DNA from: Anabaena cylindrica PCC 7122
GTDB taxonomy: Bacteria > Cyanobacteriota > Cyanobacteriia > Cyanobacteriales > Nostocaceae
Length of the DNA: 64,000 nucleotides
Assembly (NCBI RefSeq): GCF_000317695.1
Contig: NC_019771.1
Span: 5,384,001-5,448,000 of the forward strand
Direction of reading: 5' to 3'
Positions 44,840 to 54,573 of this stretch are shown one piece after another. Positions within the stretch are counted from its first letter, which is position 1. Each line of letters begins with the position of its first letter. The position numbers and the translations under genes were made by a program. The notes under the pieces are model-generated. The model made no database searches. It worked only from the letters and a program-made list of their open reading frames with translations, and was not told the origin of the DNA.

Positions 44840-45724
44840 ATGCTCATGACCATAGCACGTAAATTTACAGTCATTTTATTATCTCTGACCTTGTGCTTAA
44901 CAACCGTTGCCTGTGGAGGTGGAAACCAAACTACATCTTCATCTCCAACAAACAATGTTAGCCAAACTGCTACCCCCACCAAGATAAGTGATGGACAGTA
45001 CCCCATACAACAAGCCTCTTATAACGATGCCAACGGGGAATATACGCTGTTTTTACTCAATAGTCAGCCCCCGACCTTTGCCACCGAAAAATTACAAATG
45101 GCACGGCTGACTGATGAAGAAATCAAAGAGGGCAAAAAAACTTACCTAAAAGTAGAAAAAGGAGAACCAGCTTTATACCTGACAGAAGATTTTAAAATTG
45201 AGTACGTTCATAACGTCACTGAAACTAAAACTAATCCCCAAACAGGACAACAGGAAACCGTTGTTGTTCGCCGGGAATCTAACTTTTGGACACCCTTTGC
45301 CGCTTCTTTAGCTGGTAACGTCGCAGGTCAAGCAATTGGTAGCCTTTTATTTAGACCTCAGTATTATGTGCCTCCTGTTTATCAATCAGGTGGGATTATG
45401 AGTGGTTACGGTGGATATGGTTCTACCTATAACCAAGCGGTTTCCAGCTATCGCACTCGTTACAATGAACCACCCGCAGCCGTGAGAAATCGCACTGCTT
45501 TCCGCACTACAGGGACAATCAGAAACCCCTCTAGACAGGTTCGCACGACACCCCGCACAAATACAGGTAGATCGACTGGTTCCGGTTTTGGTGGTAGTAC
45601 CCTCCGTCCTTCCGGTAACTCTAACTCTACTCCTCGTCGCAATTCTGGTAGTAGTTTTGGTAGTGGTGGACGTTCTTCTGGTAGCCGGTCTTCTGGATTT
45701 GGTAGTAGAAGCAGAAGAAGGTAA
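44840..45724 (+). CDS. Lipoprotein with Gly/Ser/Arg-rich C-terminus
   Basis: 294 residues. Lipobox LTTVAC with the Cys at about position 25, so a membrane-anchored lipoprotein. Central region includes YLTEDFKIEYVHNVTETKT. A GNVAGQAIGSLLF segment is weakly hydrophobic. From about 190 the sequence is low complexity, ending in repeated SGSRSSGFGSRSRRR, strongly basic. Similar to cyanobacterial envelope lipoproteins of unknown role. Preceded by AGGAAAA; the stop codon TAA is the start of the following TAATTCG array. Confidence 0.8.
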   Translation: MLMTIARKFTVILLSLTLCLTTVACGGGNQTTSSSPTNNVSQTATPTKISDGQYPIQQASYNDANGEYTLFLLNSQPPTFATEKLQMARLTDEEIKEGKKTYLKVEKGEPALYLTEDFKIEYVHNVTETKTNPQTGQQETVVVRRESNFWTPFAASLAGNVAGQAIGSLLFRPQYYVPPVYQSGGIMSGYGGYGSTYNQAVSSYRTRYNEPPAAVRNRTAFRTTGTIRNPSRQVRTTPRTNTGRSTGSGFGGSTLRPSGNSNSTPRRNSGSSFGSGGRSSGSRSSGFGSRSRRR

Positions 45725-45790
45725 TTCGTAATTCGTAATTCGTAATTCGTAATTCGTAATTATTAGCTCAATTACAAATTACGAATTCGT
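45722..45790. repeat. TAATTCG array and its inverted partner between convergent genes
   Basis: Five TAATTCG units on plus, then AATTACAAATTACGAATTCG as the inverted arm, filling the space between the lipoprotein stop and the aroF stop. Foldable; likely to end transcription in both directions. Confidence 0.8.
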
Positions 45791-45793
45791 TTT

Positions 45794-46852
45794 TTAAACT
45801 GCTACAGTTACAGGTTGCGGCCAGCGTCCCATGACTTTGGTAATCACGGACAACTCTTGCATCAAATGATCAAAACGGTCTGGTGTTAAAGATTGGGGCC
45901 CATCAGATAAGGCTTTGGCAGGATTGGGATGTACCTCAATCATGAGAGAATCTGTACCAGCTGCGATCGCAGCCATAGCCATAGAAGGAACAAATTCAGA
46001 CCAACCAGTACCATGACTGGGATCAATCATAATTGGTAGGTGAGTCAGCTTTCTCAACACCGGCACAACCGACAAATCTAGAGTATTGCGGGTATACTGG
46101 CGGTCAAAAGTTCTAATTCCCCGTTCACACAAAATCACATTAGGATTACCCGCAGCCAAAATATACTCAGCCGCCATTAACCAGTCTTCAATTGTCGCCG
46201 CCATGCCTCGTTTTAAAAGCACTGGTTTCGGTTGCGCCCCAACTTTTTTGAGCATGGAGAAATTCTGCATATTTCTCGCACCCACTTGAATGACATCGGC
46301 AACTTCGCCAATTTTCTCCAAGTCTTCAGTATCCATCACTTCGGTAATAATGCCGAGTCCGCTCACTTCCCGCGCCTTAGCTAACAATTCCAAAGCACTT
46401 TCGCCGTGACCTTGAAAAGCATAAGGTGAAGTCCGGGGTTTGTATGCCCCACCACGCAAAAACTTAGCGCCAGCAGCCTTAACACGCCGAGCCGTCTCCA
46501 CAATCATTTCTTCATTTTCTACAGAGCAAGGCCCTGCCACAACTACCAAAGGATGGTGTTGACCAAACACCACATTTCCATCGGGAGTCTTCACCACCAC
46601 CTCCGAAGCTTCCCCATGACGGAACTGGCGACTAGCCCGCTTGTAAGGTACTTCTACTCGTAAAACTTGCTCAATCCATTGACTCAATTCCTGAATTTGC
46701 AAGGGGTCTAAGTTAGCAGTTTCACCTACTAGAGCTATTACTACTTTATGCTTGCCAATGATTTTTTCTGGTGTTAATCCCCAGCTAGTTAATTCTTCTT
46801 CAATACGGTCTATTTCGGCTTGCGGGGAACCAACTTTCATAACAACAATCAT
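45794..46852 (-). CDS. aroF: 3-deoxy-7-phosphoheptulonate synthase
   Basis: First enzyme of the shikimate pathway, joining PEP and erythrose-4-phosphate. 352 residues of the type I beta class: an N-terminal ferredoxin-like regulatory domain (1-80, MIVVMKVGSPQAEIDRI) followed by the barrel with VVAGPCSVENEE, RGGAYKPRTSPYAFQG, IQVGARNMQNF, LLKRGM and DPSHGTG, which include metal and phosphate ligands. The regulatory domain suggests control by tyrosine or another aromatic product. Convergent with the lipoprotein gene. Confidence 0.95.
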   Translation of the reverse strand: MIVVMKVGSPQAEIDRIEEELTSWGLTPEKIIGKHKVVIALVGETANLDPLQIQELSQWIEQVLRVEVPYKRASRQFRHGEASEVVVKTPDGNVVFGQHHPLVVVAGPCSVENEEMIVETARRVKAAGAKFLRGGAYKPRTSPYAFQGHGESALELLAKAREVSGLGIITEVMDTEDLEKIGEVADVIQVGARNMQNFSMLKKVGAQPKPVLLKRGMAATIEDWLMAAEYILAAGNPNVILCERGIRTFDRQYTRNTLDLSVVPVLRKLTHLPIMIDPSHGTGWSEFVPSMAMAAIAAGTDSLMIEVHPNPAKALSDGPQSLTPDRFDHLMQELSVITKVMGRWPQPVTVAV

Positions 46853-46978
46853 GTTAAAGTTCCTATGTATTTGGGTAGATTATTTAGCGATTCAGTAATG
46901 TAGTTTGATTTAGTAAGAATTCAGAAGTTAGAGATACCAAAAAATAAATTATTCAAATATTTTTATATAAAAAAATGT

Positions 46979-47124
46979 AGCGCTCGGTACTTTCTTCTGA
47001 ATATTGGGTATAAACAAGACAATATATATTTTTCTTAATATTGATGTTGAAGTGATAAAATTTCAACTTCAACATTCATTCTTCAATTTACCCAATATTG
47101 CAGTTATCTAGATACCTGAGCGCT
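46979..47124. repeat. Triple-nested inverted repeat between PAM68 and aroF
   Basis: Three concentric stems: AGCGCTC-GGTA with TACC-TGAGCGCT (outer), AATATTGGGTA with TACCCAATATT (middle, perfect 11 bp), and ATGTTGAAGT with ACTTCAACAT (inner, perfect 10 bp). Ends 5 nt from the PAM68 stop. No coding content; could be a MITE relic or a strong RNA/DNA hairpin. Confidence 0.75.
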
Positions 47125-47129
47125 GATTC

Positions 47130-47600
47130 TCAGACGTTCTTGCTGCGAGTTTCGCGCCAAACCTCGATCATCCTTCCCCAGTTGGTACTAAACTCATCTA
47201 AACCTAGTAAATTTCCAGGTCTTTCTTCATCCCAAGAGGCAGAAAGAACACCATAGGTTATCCCCAATACCCCTAAACCAAATAATCCCATATTTACTAA
47301 TAACACAGCGATGGGAGGTAGTTGGATATGGGCATATATGACCAGTAGATAACTGGCAACAAGACTGACAATACCCAAAGTTGTGGGTACACCACAAAAC
47401 GCAGCCACTCGGCGGATCATCCGTTGGCTAACAACCTCAGGAATAGCCATTTCTTCCTTGGTGAAGGGTGGCTGCTTTTGCGTCTGTTTACCAGACTCCT
47501 GTGGCTTGGGGGCGGGTTGAGTTTTAGCCTTTACTGGTTTTGGGCGCTTTTTGTTTGGCTCAAAAGGTAAGCGACTACGTTCTGATTCTTCAGCAGGCAT
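47130..47600 (-). CDS. PAM68-family photosystem II assembly protein
   Basis: 156 residues. A basic, Pro/Lys/Gln-rich N-terminus (RLPFEPNKKRPKPVKAK) followed by two membrane helices (about 70-90 and 98-118) and a short tail with GNLLGLDEFSTNWGRMIEVW, the DUF3464/PAM68 signature. Homologues (Sll0933 in Synechocystis, PAM68 in plants) help early photosystem II assembly. Directly downstream of rpsO, a gene order I recall as common in cyanobacteria. Start ATG 47600; a TTG nine nt upstream is not needed. Confidence 0.9.
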   Translation of the reverse strand: MPAEESERSRLPFEPNKKRPKPVKAKTQPAPKPQESGKQTQKQPPFTKEEMAIPEVVSQRMIRRVAAFCGVPTTLGIVSLVASYLLVIYAHIQLPPIAVLLVNMGLFGLGVLGITYGVLSASWDEERPGNLLGLDEFSTNWGRMIEVWRETRSKNV

Positions 47601-47612
47601 AAGCAGCAATTC

Positions 47613-47882
47613 CTAACCACGAATACCGAGACGAGCAATCAAAGCTTGATACTTTTCCCGACTGCCCTTTTGGATATAGCTGAGAAGACGCTTGCGTTGT
47701 CCAATCATCTTCAATAATCCTCTGCGGGAGGAATGGTCTTTCTTATTAGCTTGGAGATGTTGACTGAGGCGGTTAATGCGATCAGTCAACATAGCGATTT
47801 GGACATCGGCCGAACCGGTGTCGGTTTCATGGACTTGGTAGCCCGAAATAAGTTCTTGTTTGCGCTGTTGCGTCAGAGCCAT
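47613..47882 (-). CDS. rpsO: 30S ribosomal protein S15
   Basis: 89 residues, the usual length. Motif [20 protein letters not shown] and [23 protein letters not shown], with the 16S rRNA-binding His/Asp/Ser region. Binds 16S rRNA early in small-subunit assembly. Followed 12 nt later by the PAM68 gene. Confidence 0.97.
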   Translation of the reverse strand: MALTQQRKQELISGYQVHETDTGSADVQIAMLTDRINRLSQHLQANKKDHSSRRGLLKMIGQRKRLLSYIQKGSREKYQALIARLGIRG

Positions 47883-48208
47883 GAGCGATTAAATTGTGAT
47901 TTTTTCTAAATGTATGCAGCAGTCTCCCATAATATCACAGCCTTCAATCTGTGTGGTGAATTAGCTTTGTGACTACTGAGATGCTGGCTTTTGAGCAATT
48001 TGCCCTTCTCAAAGCGATCGCTATTGTTCTATTTCCTCTACAACCCCGTTTAAAAATATATAAATAAACCTCAGCGACCCTCCGCGTTAACCTCAGCGTT
48101 CCTCTGCGTTAAAAAAAGCTCTTAGCTCACCCTAGGAATCGCACTCTCAAGACCAAGAAATGCGATCGCTTTAGGCAGTTACCTTCATGCGATCGCACAT
48201 CGCTCTTC
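47883..48208. other. Spacer between ctaB and rpsO with three HIP1 sites
   Basis: 326 bases. GCGATCGC occurs at 48014-48021, 48162-48169 and 48189-48196, an unusually dense set. CTCAGCG/CTCTGCG repeats at 48070-48110 are foldable. Holds the rpsO promoter (left part). No coding sequence. Confidence 0.7.
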
Positions 48209-49153
48209 CTAACTAAACAGATTGATCACAGCACTTACCAAACTGTGAGTAATCGGTAAACTATCAACCACCATCGCCAGACACAACAGCATCATGTAGG
48301 AGATGGAATAAAGAAACAACTCTCTAGCTTTAGTCCGATCTTCGGGATTTTGCAGCAAGCGCCAGGCTTTGTGAACAAATATTCCTCCCAATGTCAAAGC
48401 CACAAAGGCATAAACAACACCACTGGCGTGTAAAGGATAAAACAATAGTACTGTGGCAGTTACGGTAATCACCGTGTAATACCAAATTTGCCGGACAGTG
48501 GCTTCATCACCTGCTACCACTGGTAACATAGGTATGCCCACCTTGGCGTAATCATCACGAATCATCAAAGCCAAAGCCCAGAAATGAGGCGGAGTCCATA
48601 AAAAGACGATCGCAAAAATTAGCCATGCCGCCCAGCTTAAAGTATCAGTTACAGCCGCCCAACCCACCAAAGCTGGGATTGCTCCCGCAGCACCACCAAT
48701 GACGATATTTTGAGTGCTGTGGCGTTTCAGCCAGTGGGTATAGACCAAAATGTAAAAAATAATGCCAGAAAAAGCCAAAAGTGCTGCTAATAAATTTGCA
48801 AATACTGTGAGGATGGTAAAAGAACCAACAGCCAGAGCGATCGCAAAAATTAAAGCATCACGGGGCTGAACCCTACCAGAAGGCATAGGACGATGGCGCG
48901 TCCGTTCCATGTCGTAATCTATATCTCGGTCATAGATACAGTTAATCGTCTGAGCGCTAGCAGCAGCCAAAGTACCACCAATTAGTGTTACTAGCAACAA
49001 CAAAGGGTCTACTTGTCCCTGAGCAGCAATCCACATACTCCCAGCCGTAGTAATTAACAGCAACGGAATAATCCGGGGCTTAGTTAGCTGGTAGTAGCTT
49101 TGAACAACTTGTAGAAATGTATCGTGGTGGCGAGAGACATTAGTCTCAATCAT
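48209..49153 (-). CDS. ctaB: Protohaem IX farnesyltransferase
   Basis: Makes haem O for haem-copper oxidases. 314 residues of a UbiA-type prenyltransferase, seven or more membrane helices. Asp-rich motif [15 protein letters not shown] binds the farnesyl diphosphate-Mg, and [11 protein letters not shown] is the second. I start at ATG 49153, which matches the [10 protein letters not shown] family start and follows GGAAG; the earlier TTG is not credible. With ctaA it lies divergent from ctaCDE. Confidence 0.95.
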   Translation of the reverse strand: MIETNVSRHHDTFLQVVQSYYQLTKPRIIPLLLITTAGSMWIAAQGQVDPLLLLVTLIGGTLAAASAQTINCIYDRDIDYDMERTRHRPMPSGRVQPRDALIFAIALAVGSFTILTVFANLLAALLAFSGIIFYILVYTHWLKRHSTQNIVIGGAAGAIPALVGWAAVTDTLSWAAWLIFAIVFLWTPPHFWALALMIRDDYAKVGIPMLPVVAGDEATVRQIWYYTVITVTATVLLFYPLHASGVVYAFVALTLGGIFVHKAWRLLQNPEDRTKARELFLYSISYMMLLCLAMVVDSLPITHSLVSAVINLFS

Positions 49154-49190
49154 GTCGGCTCTACTTCCTTTCTCAGTTATCAATTACGAG

Positions 49191-49294
49191 GTGACTAGGT
49201 GACAGGTGACAGATGACAGGTGACAGGTGACAGTAAGAAGGGAATAGAGACGAATTTTGCCAATTACCAATTACCAATTACCCATTACCAATTA
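49191..49294. repeat. (GTGACAG)n and (CCAATTA)n arrays between ctaA and ctaB
   Basis: GGTGACAGGTGACAG units at 49191-49236 and CCAATTACCAATTACC units at 49258-49295. They run up to the ctaA stop codon. Confidence 0.75.
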
Positions 49295-50218
49295 CTAGCA
49301 ACTTGAGTTACTAAGTGTTCTGTCGCGGAGTGATAAAACTGTGAACACAACCAAAGTACCCAGCAAAGTAGCACCTACAGCTTGGTGAGTCACAGTCAGA
49401 GGTTCAACTTGTAGATGTAGCCGGAAAGTCGCAACTCCCAACAGTAGTTGTAAAATCAACAGACTACCAGCCATATTTGCCAGTCGGCGCAAAGCTGGAT
49501 GTAAAGCGGGTGTCCGCCAAGAGATAAAAACTATTGCCAAAATAGCCACCGTTGGTGGCAGCAAACCTACAATATGGCTGTACATCACTCCACAAAGCTG
49601 AGAATCACCAAAACATTGGTGTACAGCCCAGCGAGAACCGACAACAGCCCCTAGTAGACTTTGCAAGTAAACGAAAATAGAGGCAGTTAAACCCACCCAA
49701 GGCAGCTTACCAACCGTTCCAGTCCCTTGATATGGGCTAAGTGCTGTACCGATGACTAAGAGAGTAGTGAAAAACAATAGTGCCGTTCCCAAATGGGCGG
49801 TAACAATATCAAACCGCAGCAATTCAGTAACAGTAAGTCCCCCCAAAACGCCTTGAAAGACAATTAAAAACAGGGCGAATGTAGAAGCCCAAGGTAGCCA
49901 GTTGGGTAAAACACGACGATGCCACCAGGATAAACCCGAAAGTGCGATCGCGCTAAAACCAATCAAAGCTGCATCTAATCTGTGAAACCACTCCAAAAAC
50001 ACCTGGAGATTCATTTGCTTGGCAGGCACCAATTCCCCATAGCACAGAGGCCAATCGGGGCAAGCAAGTCCAGCATTCATCACGCGGGTAGCACTGCCTA
50101 TGGCCATCAAAATCAAGGTGGCTATGCAAATCTTCCACACCAAGCGACGAATTACTTCCTTGGGGCTATTGTGTTGGGCAGCCGCTTCATTTTGTTGTTG
50201 TAGGACAAATTCGTTCAT
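49295..50218 (-). CDS. ctaA: Haem A synthase
   Basis: Converts haem O to haem A. 307 residues, eight membrane helices in two symmetric halves. EWFHRLDA (first half) and THQAVGATLLG (second half) carry haem-ligand His; VTAHLGTALL another. A Cys pair (LACPDWPLCYG) lies in the first external loop and another (HQCFGDSQLCG) in the second, as in type 1/2 CtaA with disulphides. Start ATG 50218, downstream of the TTG at 50221. Confidence 0.95.
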   Translation of the reverse strand: MNEFVLQQQNEAAAQHNSPKEVIRRLVWKICIATLILMAIGSATRVMNAGLACPDWPLCYGELVPAKQMNLQVFLEWFHRLDAALIGFSAIALSGLSWWHRRVLPNWLPWASTFALFLIVFQGVLGGLTVTELLRFDIVTAHLGTALLFFTTLLVIGTALSPYQGTGTVGKLPWVGLTASIFVYLQSLLGAVVGSRWAVHQCFGDSQLCGVMYSHIVGLLPPTVAILAIVFISWRTPALHPALRRLANMAGSLLILQLLLGVATFRLHLQVEPLTVTHQAVGATLLGTLVVFTVLSLRDRTLSNSSC

Positions 50219-50632
50219 CAACGATACCTTCCGCCCGCTTGAGGTAGATATTCTTATAAATTATCTATTTGAGTCAATCCAGACCTATCTACACCCTAAC
50301 CTATGAGCTAAGATTTATAGATTGGCTTCCGCTTTTACTTATACTTTGAATCACTTCAGGTACTTTTATCTGTAAGATTTAGGTATTTTTTAAGATATGA
50401 ATAATTAATTAATGGCAATTCTTAAGAATTTACTAAAATTTTCCAAAAATTCTTCTATATAATTGTCATTATTTGTTAGCGATATCACATAAATCCCTTT
50501 TACTCAAGATTACTCAACTTATTAAAAAAATTAATAAAAATTTCAGACATTGAGACCCTATATTCTATAGTCTGCACTACCTTAGTAAGTGAGTGACTTT
50601 GAAATAACGTAGTAAATTCAGTTAAGTAAGCC
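50219..50632. other. Divergent ctaA / ctaC promoter region
   Basis: 414 AT-rich bases. No repeats. Should contain both promoters; TATTCTATAG around 50559 is a possible -10 for ctaC, 70 nt before its GTG start. Nothing else recognised. Confidence 0.4.
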
Positions 50633-51655
50633 GTGAAAATTCCAAGTTCGATCTGGACATTACTCATTGGCATTGTGCTAACCTTAGCCAGCCTTTGGTA
50701 CGGTCAAAATCACGGTCTGTTACCCACAGCCGCATCTGATGAAGCCATCTTAGTAGATGGTCTATTCAACACGATGATGATCGTCTCTACAGGTATCTTT
50801 CTACTTGTTGAAGGTATTTTAATTTATGCTGCATTTAAATACCGCCGCCGTGCGGGTGACAATGAAGATGGGCCAGCAATTGAGGGTAATGTACCTCTAG
50901 AAATACTCTGGACGGCGATCCCAGCGATTATCGTCCTCGGTATTTCTGTTTATAGCTTTGATGTCTACAACGAAATCGGTGGCTTTGATCCTCATGCAGT
51001 CCATGCTGCCCCGGAAATGCCGATGATGCAAGAATCAATGTCAATGCCAGGAACAGCTATTGCTGCCACTTTAAGCGATACACCTCCTAGCACTGAACCA
51101 AACCTGATTGCCCAAGTAGATAATGTCACTCCCCAACAAGGGGAAAAGCCATCACAATTAGTCGTTAACGTCTCTGCACTCCAGTATGCTTGGATTTTCA
51201 CTTATCCAGATACAGGCGTGACAACTGGTGAACTCCATATACCCGTCGGTCAACAAGTGGAAATGAATATGACAGCTAACGATGTCATCCATGCCTTCTG
51301 GGTTCCAGAATTTCGCCTCAAACAAGATGTGATCCCCGGTAGACAAAGTGAGATTCGCTTCACACCCAATAAGGTGGGTGAGTATACCTTAATTTGTGCT
51401 GAACTTTGTGGACCATACCACGGGGCGATGAGAACACAAGTAGTGGTAGAGTCCCAAGAGGCTTATGACACTTGGATGCAAGAACAGCTAGTTGCTAGTA
51501 AGGAAACCCTGAATCAAGCCGTTGCCGTTAACCCGACGGATTTATCCGCAGATGAATTTCTCGCCCCCTACACTAAGGACATGGGAATTCATTCAGAAAT
51601 GCTGCCTTTCCACAGAAGTTCAGAAGTTGTAGGATTTGCAGGAGTTACAGAATAA
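50633..51655 (+). CDS. ctaC: Cytochrome c oxidase subunit II
   Basis: 340 residues; GTG start. Two N-terminal membrane helices (about 5-25 and 45-68), then a cupredoxin domain with the full CuA site: His220, Cys255, Glu257, Cys259, His263 and Met266 (VIHAFWVPEF, CAELCGPYHGAM). Receives electrons from cytochrome c6 or plastocyanin. An extra loop at about 118-165, rich in Pro, Met and Ala, sits between the helices and the CuA domain. First gene of ctaCDE. Confidence 0.96.
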   Translation: MKIPSSIWTLLIGIVLTLASLWYGQNHGLLPTAASDEAILVDGLFNTMMIVSTGIFLLVEGILIYAAFKYRRRAGDNEDGPAIEGNVPLEILWTAIPAIIVLGISVYSFDVYNEIGGFDPHAVHAAPEMPMMQESMSMPGTAIAATLSDTPPSTEPNLIAQVDNVTPQQGEKPSQLVVNVSALQYAWIFTYPDTGVTTGELHIPVGQQVEMNMTANDVIHAFWVPEFRLKQDVIPGRQSEIRFTPNKVGEYTLICAELCGPYHGAMRTQVVVESQEAYDTWMQEQLVASKETLNQAVAVNPTDLSADEFLAPYTKDMGIHSEMLPFHRSSEVVGFAGVTE

Positions 51656-51708
51656 TTCTCTTGTTCTCTGTCTTGAAGATATTTAACAGGGAATTAGGAA
51701 AATTTTAA

Positions 51709-51768
<60 letters not shown>

Positions 51769-51775
51769 TCAGACT

Positions 51776-53470
51776 ATGACACAAGCACAGTTACAAGAAA
51801 CTGCTAATATCCCTGCTCATATTGAAGAAGAAGGGGAAAGACATTGGCGTGACTTCTTTGGCTTTAGTACCGATCATAAAGTGATTGGTATTCAATACTT
51901 AGTCACTTCGTTTATTTTTTACTGTATTGGCGGCGTGATGGCTGACTTAGTGCGGACAGAATTACGTACTCCTGACGTAGATTTTGTTACTCCAGAAGTC
52001 TATAACAGCCTGTTTACACTCCACGCCACTATCATGATTTTCCTGTGGATCGTACCAGCAGGGGCAGGTTTTGCTAACTATCTCATTCCCTTGATGATTG
52101 GGGCTAGGGATATGGCTTTCCCCCGCTTGAATGCTGTGGCTTTTTGGATGATTCCGCCAGCGGGTATATTGCTCATCGCTAGTTTAGTAGTGGGTGATGC
52201 CCCAGATGCCGGTTGGACTTCCTACCCTCCTTTGAGCTTGGTAACAGGTCAAGTGGGTGAGGCTATTTGGATTATGAGTGTCTTACTGTTGGGTACGTCT
52301 TCGATTTTGGGGGCAATTAATTTTATTGTCACCCTGCTGAAAATGCGTGTTCCTAGCATGGGTATCTATCAATTGCCTTTGTTTTGCTGGTCAATGTTCG
52401 CAACTTCCGCACTGGTATTGATATCGACACCTGTTTTAGCGGGAGCGTTGATTCTCCTTTCCTTTGACTTATTGGCAGGGACAACATTTTTTAATCCGAC
52501 TGGTGGTGGTGATCCGGTGGTGTACCAGCATATGTTCTGGTTTTACTCGCACCCTGCGGTTTACATTATGATTTTGCCGTTTTTTGGGGCAATTTCGGAA
52601 ATTCTGCCAGTTCATGCTCGCAAACCAATTTTTGGCTATAAAGCGATCGCTTTTTCGTCTCTAGCTATCAGCTTTTTGGGTCTAATTGTCTGGGCGCATC
52701 ATATGTTTACCAGCGGTATCCCTGGCTGGTTACGAATGTTTTTTATGATCACCACAATGATCATTGCTGTACCCACGGGCATTAAAATTTTTGGTTGGTT
52801 AGCAACCATCTGGGGCGGCAAAATCCGTCTCAATAGTCCCATGTTGTTTGCAATGGGCTTTTTAGGAACTTTTGTAATTGGCGGTATCAGTGGCGTAATG
52901 TTGGCATCTGTGCCTTTTGATATTCACGTTCACGATACTTACTTTGTAGTGGCACACCTGCACTACGTTCTCTTTGGTGGTAGCGTTTTAGGGATCTTTG
53001 CCGCTATCTACCACTGGTTCCCGAAAATGACGGGAAGAATGATCAATGAATTTTGGGGTAAGGTTCACTTTGTTTTAACCATTGTTGGTCTAAATATGAC
53101 CTTTTTACCCATGCACAAGCTAGGCATGATGGGTATGAATCGCCGTATTGCCCAATATGACCCCAAATTTACATCATTGAATGAAATTTGCACTTACGGG
53201 TCTTATATTCTCGCCATTTCCACATTACCCTTTATTATCAATGCAATTTGGAGTTGGTTATACGGGCCTAAAGCTGGTAACAACCCATGGCAAGGACTCA
53301 CTCTAGAGTGGATGACTACTTCACCACCAGCAATAGAGAATTTTGAAAAACTGCCCGTATTGACTACTGGCCCTTATGACTATGGTGTCGGTGAGAAAAA
53401 AGTTGATGTCAGTGCAGTGTTAAGCGTTCAACCTGACGAACCATATCCAACCATTGAGTCTGGTGTGTAA
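51776..53470 (+). CDS. ctaD: Cytochrome c oxidase subunit I
   Basis: 564 residues, twelve membrane helices. Haem a His83 and His396, haem a3 His394 (VVAHLHYV), CuB His259 with cross-link Tyr263 in SHPAVY, and CuB His308/His309 in WAHHMFT are all seen. Canonical aa3-type. Motif WFYSHPAVYI has Ala instead of the commoner Glu before VY, a feature of some cyanobacterial enzymes. The 120-nt gap to ctaC is mostly a heptamer array. Confidence 0.97.
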   Translation: MTQAQLQETANIPAHIEEEGERHWRDFFGFSTDHKVIGIQYLVTSFIFYCIGGVMADLVRTELRTPDVDFVTPEVYNSLFTLHATIMIFLWIVPAGAGFANYLIPLMIGARDMAFPRLNAVAFWMIPPAGILLIASLVVGDAPDAGWTSYPPLSLVTGQVGEAIWIMSVLLLGTSSILGAINFIVTLLKMRVPSMGIYQLPLFCWSMFATSALVLISTPVLAGALILLSFDLLAGTTFFNPTGGGDPVVYQHMFWFYSHPAVYIMILPFFGAISEILPVHARKPIFGYKAIAFSSLAISFLGLIVWAHHMFTSGIPGWLRMFFMITTMIIAVPTGIKIFGWLATIWGGKIRLNSPMLFAMGFLGTFVIGGISGVMLASVPFDIHVHDTYFVVAHLHYVLFGGSVLGIFAAIYHWFPKMTGRMINEFWGKVHFVLTIVGLNMTFLPMHKLGMMGMNRRIAQYDPKFTSLNEICTYGSYILAISTLPFIINAIWSWLYGPKAGNNPWQGLTLEWMTTSPPAIENFEKLPVLTTGPYDYGVGEKKVDVSAVLSVQPDEPYPTIESGV

Positions 53471-53530
53471 TTAATAATTCGTAATTTTCTTTAATTACGA
53501 ATTACGAATTACGAATTATCCATTACCAAT
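53468..53530. repeat. Inverted TAATTCG array between ctaD and ctaE
   Basis: TAATTCGTAATT is followed, after a TTTC loop, by AATTACGAATTACGAATTACG. The arms pair over about 12 bp and can form a hairpin inside the ctaDE spacer. Confidence 0.75.
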
Positions 53531-53540
53531 TTAAAAATTC

Positions 53541-54161
53541 ATGCAAAGTCAGATAATTGACACAGCACAAGTTGAACAAAATCATCACCACGCAGCATCT
53601 GTTGACCATCATGAAGCACATCCAGATCATCGGATGTTTGGGTTGGTTGTCTTCTTGATTGCTGAGGGGATGATTTTTGTAGGGATGTTCGGGGCTTATT
53701 TAGCTTTCCGTTCTATCTTACCTGTCTGGCCTCCCGCAGGTACACCAGAGTTAGAACTTTTGCTACCTGGTGTGAATACCATTATTTTGATTAGCAGCAG
53801 TTTTGTCATGCATAAGGGTGATACTGCGATCAAAACTAATGATGTCAAAGGAATGCGGACTTGGTTGGCCATTACTGCCGCTATGGGTGCGATTTTCTTG
53901 ATGGGTCAGGTTTATGAATACACCCATTTAGAATTTGGTTTAACTACAAATTTATTTGCCAGTGCATTTTACGTCTTAACTGGCTTCCACGGACTGCACG
54001 TAACTATTGGAGTATTGGCGATTTTAGCAGTTTTGTGGCGATCGCGCACTCCCGGTCACTACAGCAACGAAAAGCACTTCGGTATTGAAGCCGCTGAACT
54101 GTACTGGCACTTTGTAGACGTAATTTGGATCATTCTGTTTGGATTACTGTATCTACTTTAA
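53541..54161 (+). CDS. ctaE: Cytochrome c oxidase subunit III
   Basis: 206 residues, five membrane helices, His-rich N-terminal tail. Family motifs: EGMIFVGMFGAYLAFRS, LTGFHGLHVTIGVL, and the C-terminal ELYWHFVDVIWIILFGLLYL. Third gene of the oxidase operon. The last 125 nt and the following 75 nt are duplicated at 54938-55136. Confidence 0.96.
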   Translation: MQSQIIDTAQVEQNHHHAASVDHHEAHPDHRMFGLVVFLIAEGMIFVGMFGAYLAFRSILPVWPPAGTPELELLLPGVNTIILISSSFVMHKGDTAIKTNDVKGMRTWLAITAAMGAIFLMGQVYEYTHLEFGLTTNLFASAFYVLTGFHGLHVTIGVLAILAVLWRSRTPGHYSNEKHFGIEAAELYWHFVDVIWIILFGLLYLL

Positions 54162-54205
54162 GTATTAATTACTTGGTTGTTCACTCTACTTGAATAACTT
54201 ACATT

Positions 54206-54226
54206 CCCCCACCCAGGGGGTTTTTT
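54206..54226 (+). terminator. Terminator of ctaCDE
   Basis: CCCCC-ACCCA-GGGGG followed by TTTTTT. Confidence 0.88.
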
Positions 54227-54243
54227 ATTGCCATTTATTCAGA

Positions 54244-54573
54244 TTAAAATTGAGGTTTAATATAGGCATCCCATATAGTTTTCAATTGGTCTGCATCTGA
54301 TCCAAAAATTAGTCCGATTTTAGCTATTAACAAAGATTTTTCTAAGCAATCAAGTCTAGATAAACGCACAGTTGAGGGAATACGCAGACCAGCAATTTTC
54401 CAATCATTTAACACTACATCCGTTTGTGTGCGTGGTTGTGCAGAAGTAACCACTGCGGCTATCACATCATCTCCATCTAACCAAAGTATAAGAATAGGGC
54501 GTTTTTTAGAACTTATACCATTGGTAAAGGGAATATCAGCCACCCAGAATTCACCCGGATGTATAGTCATCAT
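54244..54573 (-). CDS. MazF/PemK-type toxin
   Basis: 109 residues from ATG 54573, preceded by GAGGG at good spacing, overlapping the end of the antitoxin gene by 23 nt. MazF-fold signs: HPGEFWVADIPFTN at the start, SSKKRPILILW (PxxKxRPvlVl-type), VVTSAQPRTQTDVVL, then SRLDCLEKSLLIAKIG. Predicted sequence-specific mRNA endonuclease (PemK/MazF family). Paired with the 54551 antitoxin in the usual order. It lies between two copies of the ctaE 3' end. Confidence 0.88.
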   Translation of the reverse strand: MMTIHPGEFWVADIPFTNGISSKKRPILILWLDGDDVIAAVVTSAQPRTQTDVVLNDWKIAGLRIPSTVRLSRLDCLEKSLLIAKIGLIFGSDADQLKTIWDAYIKPQF

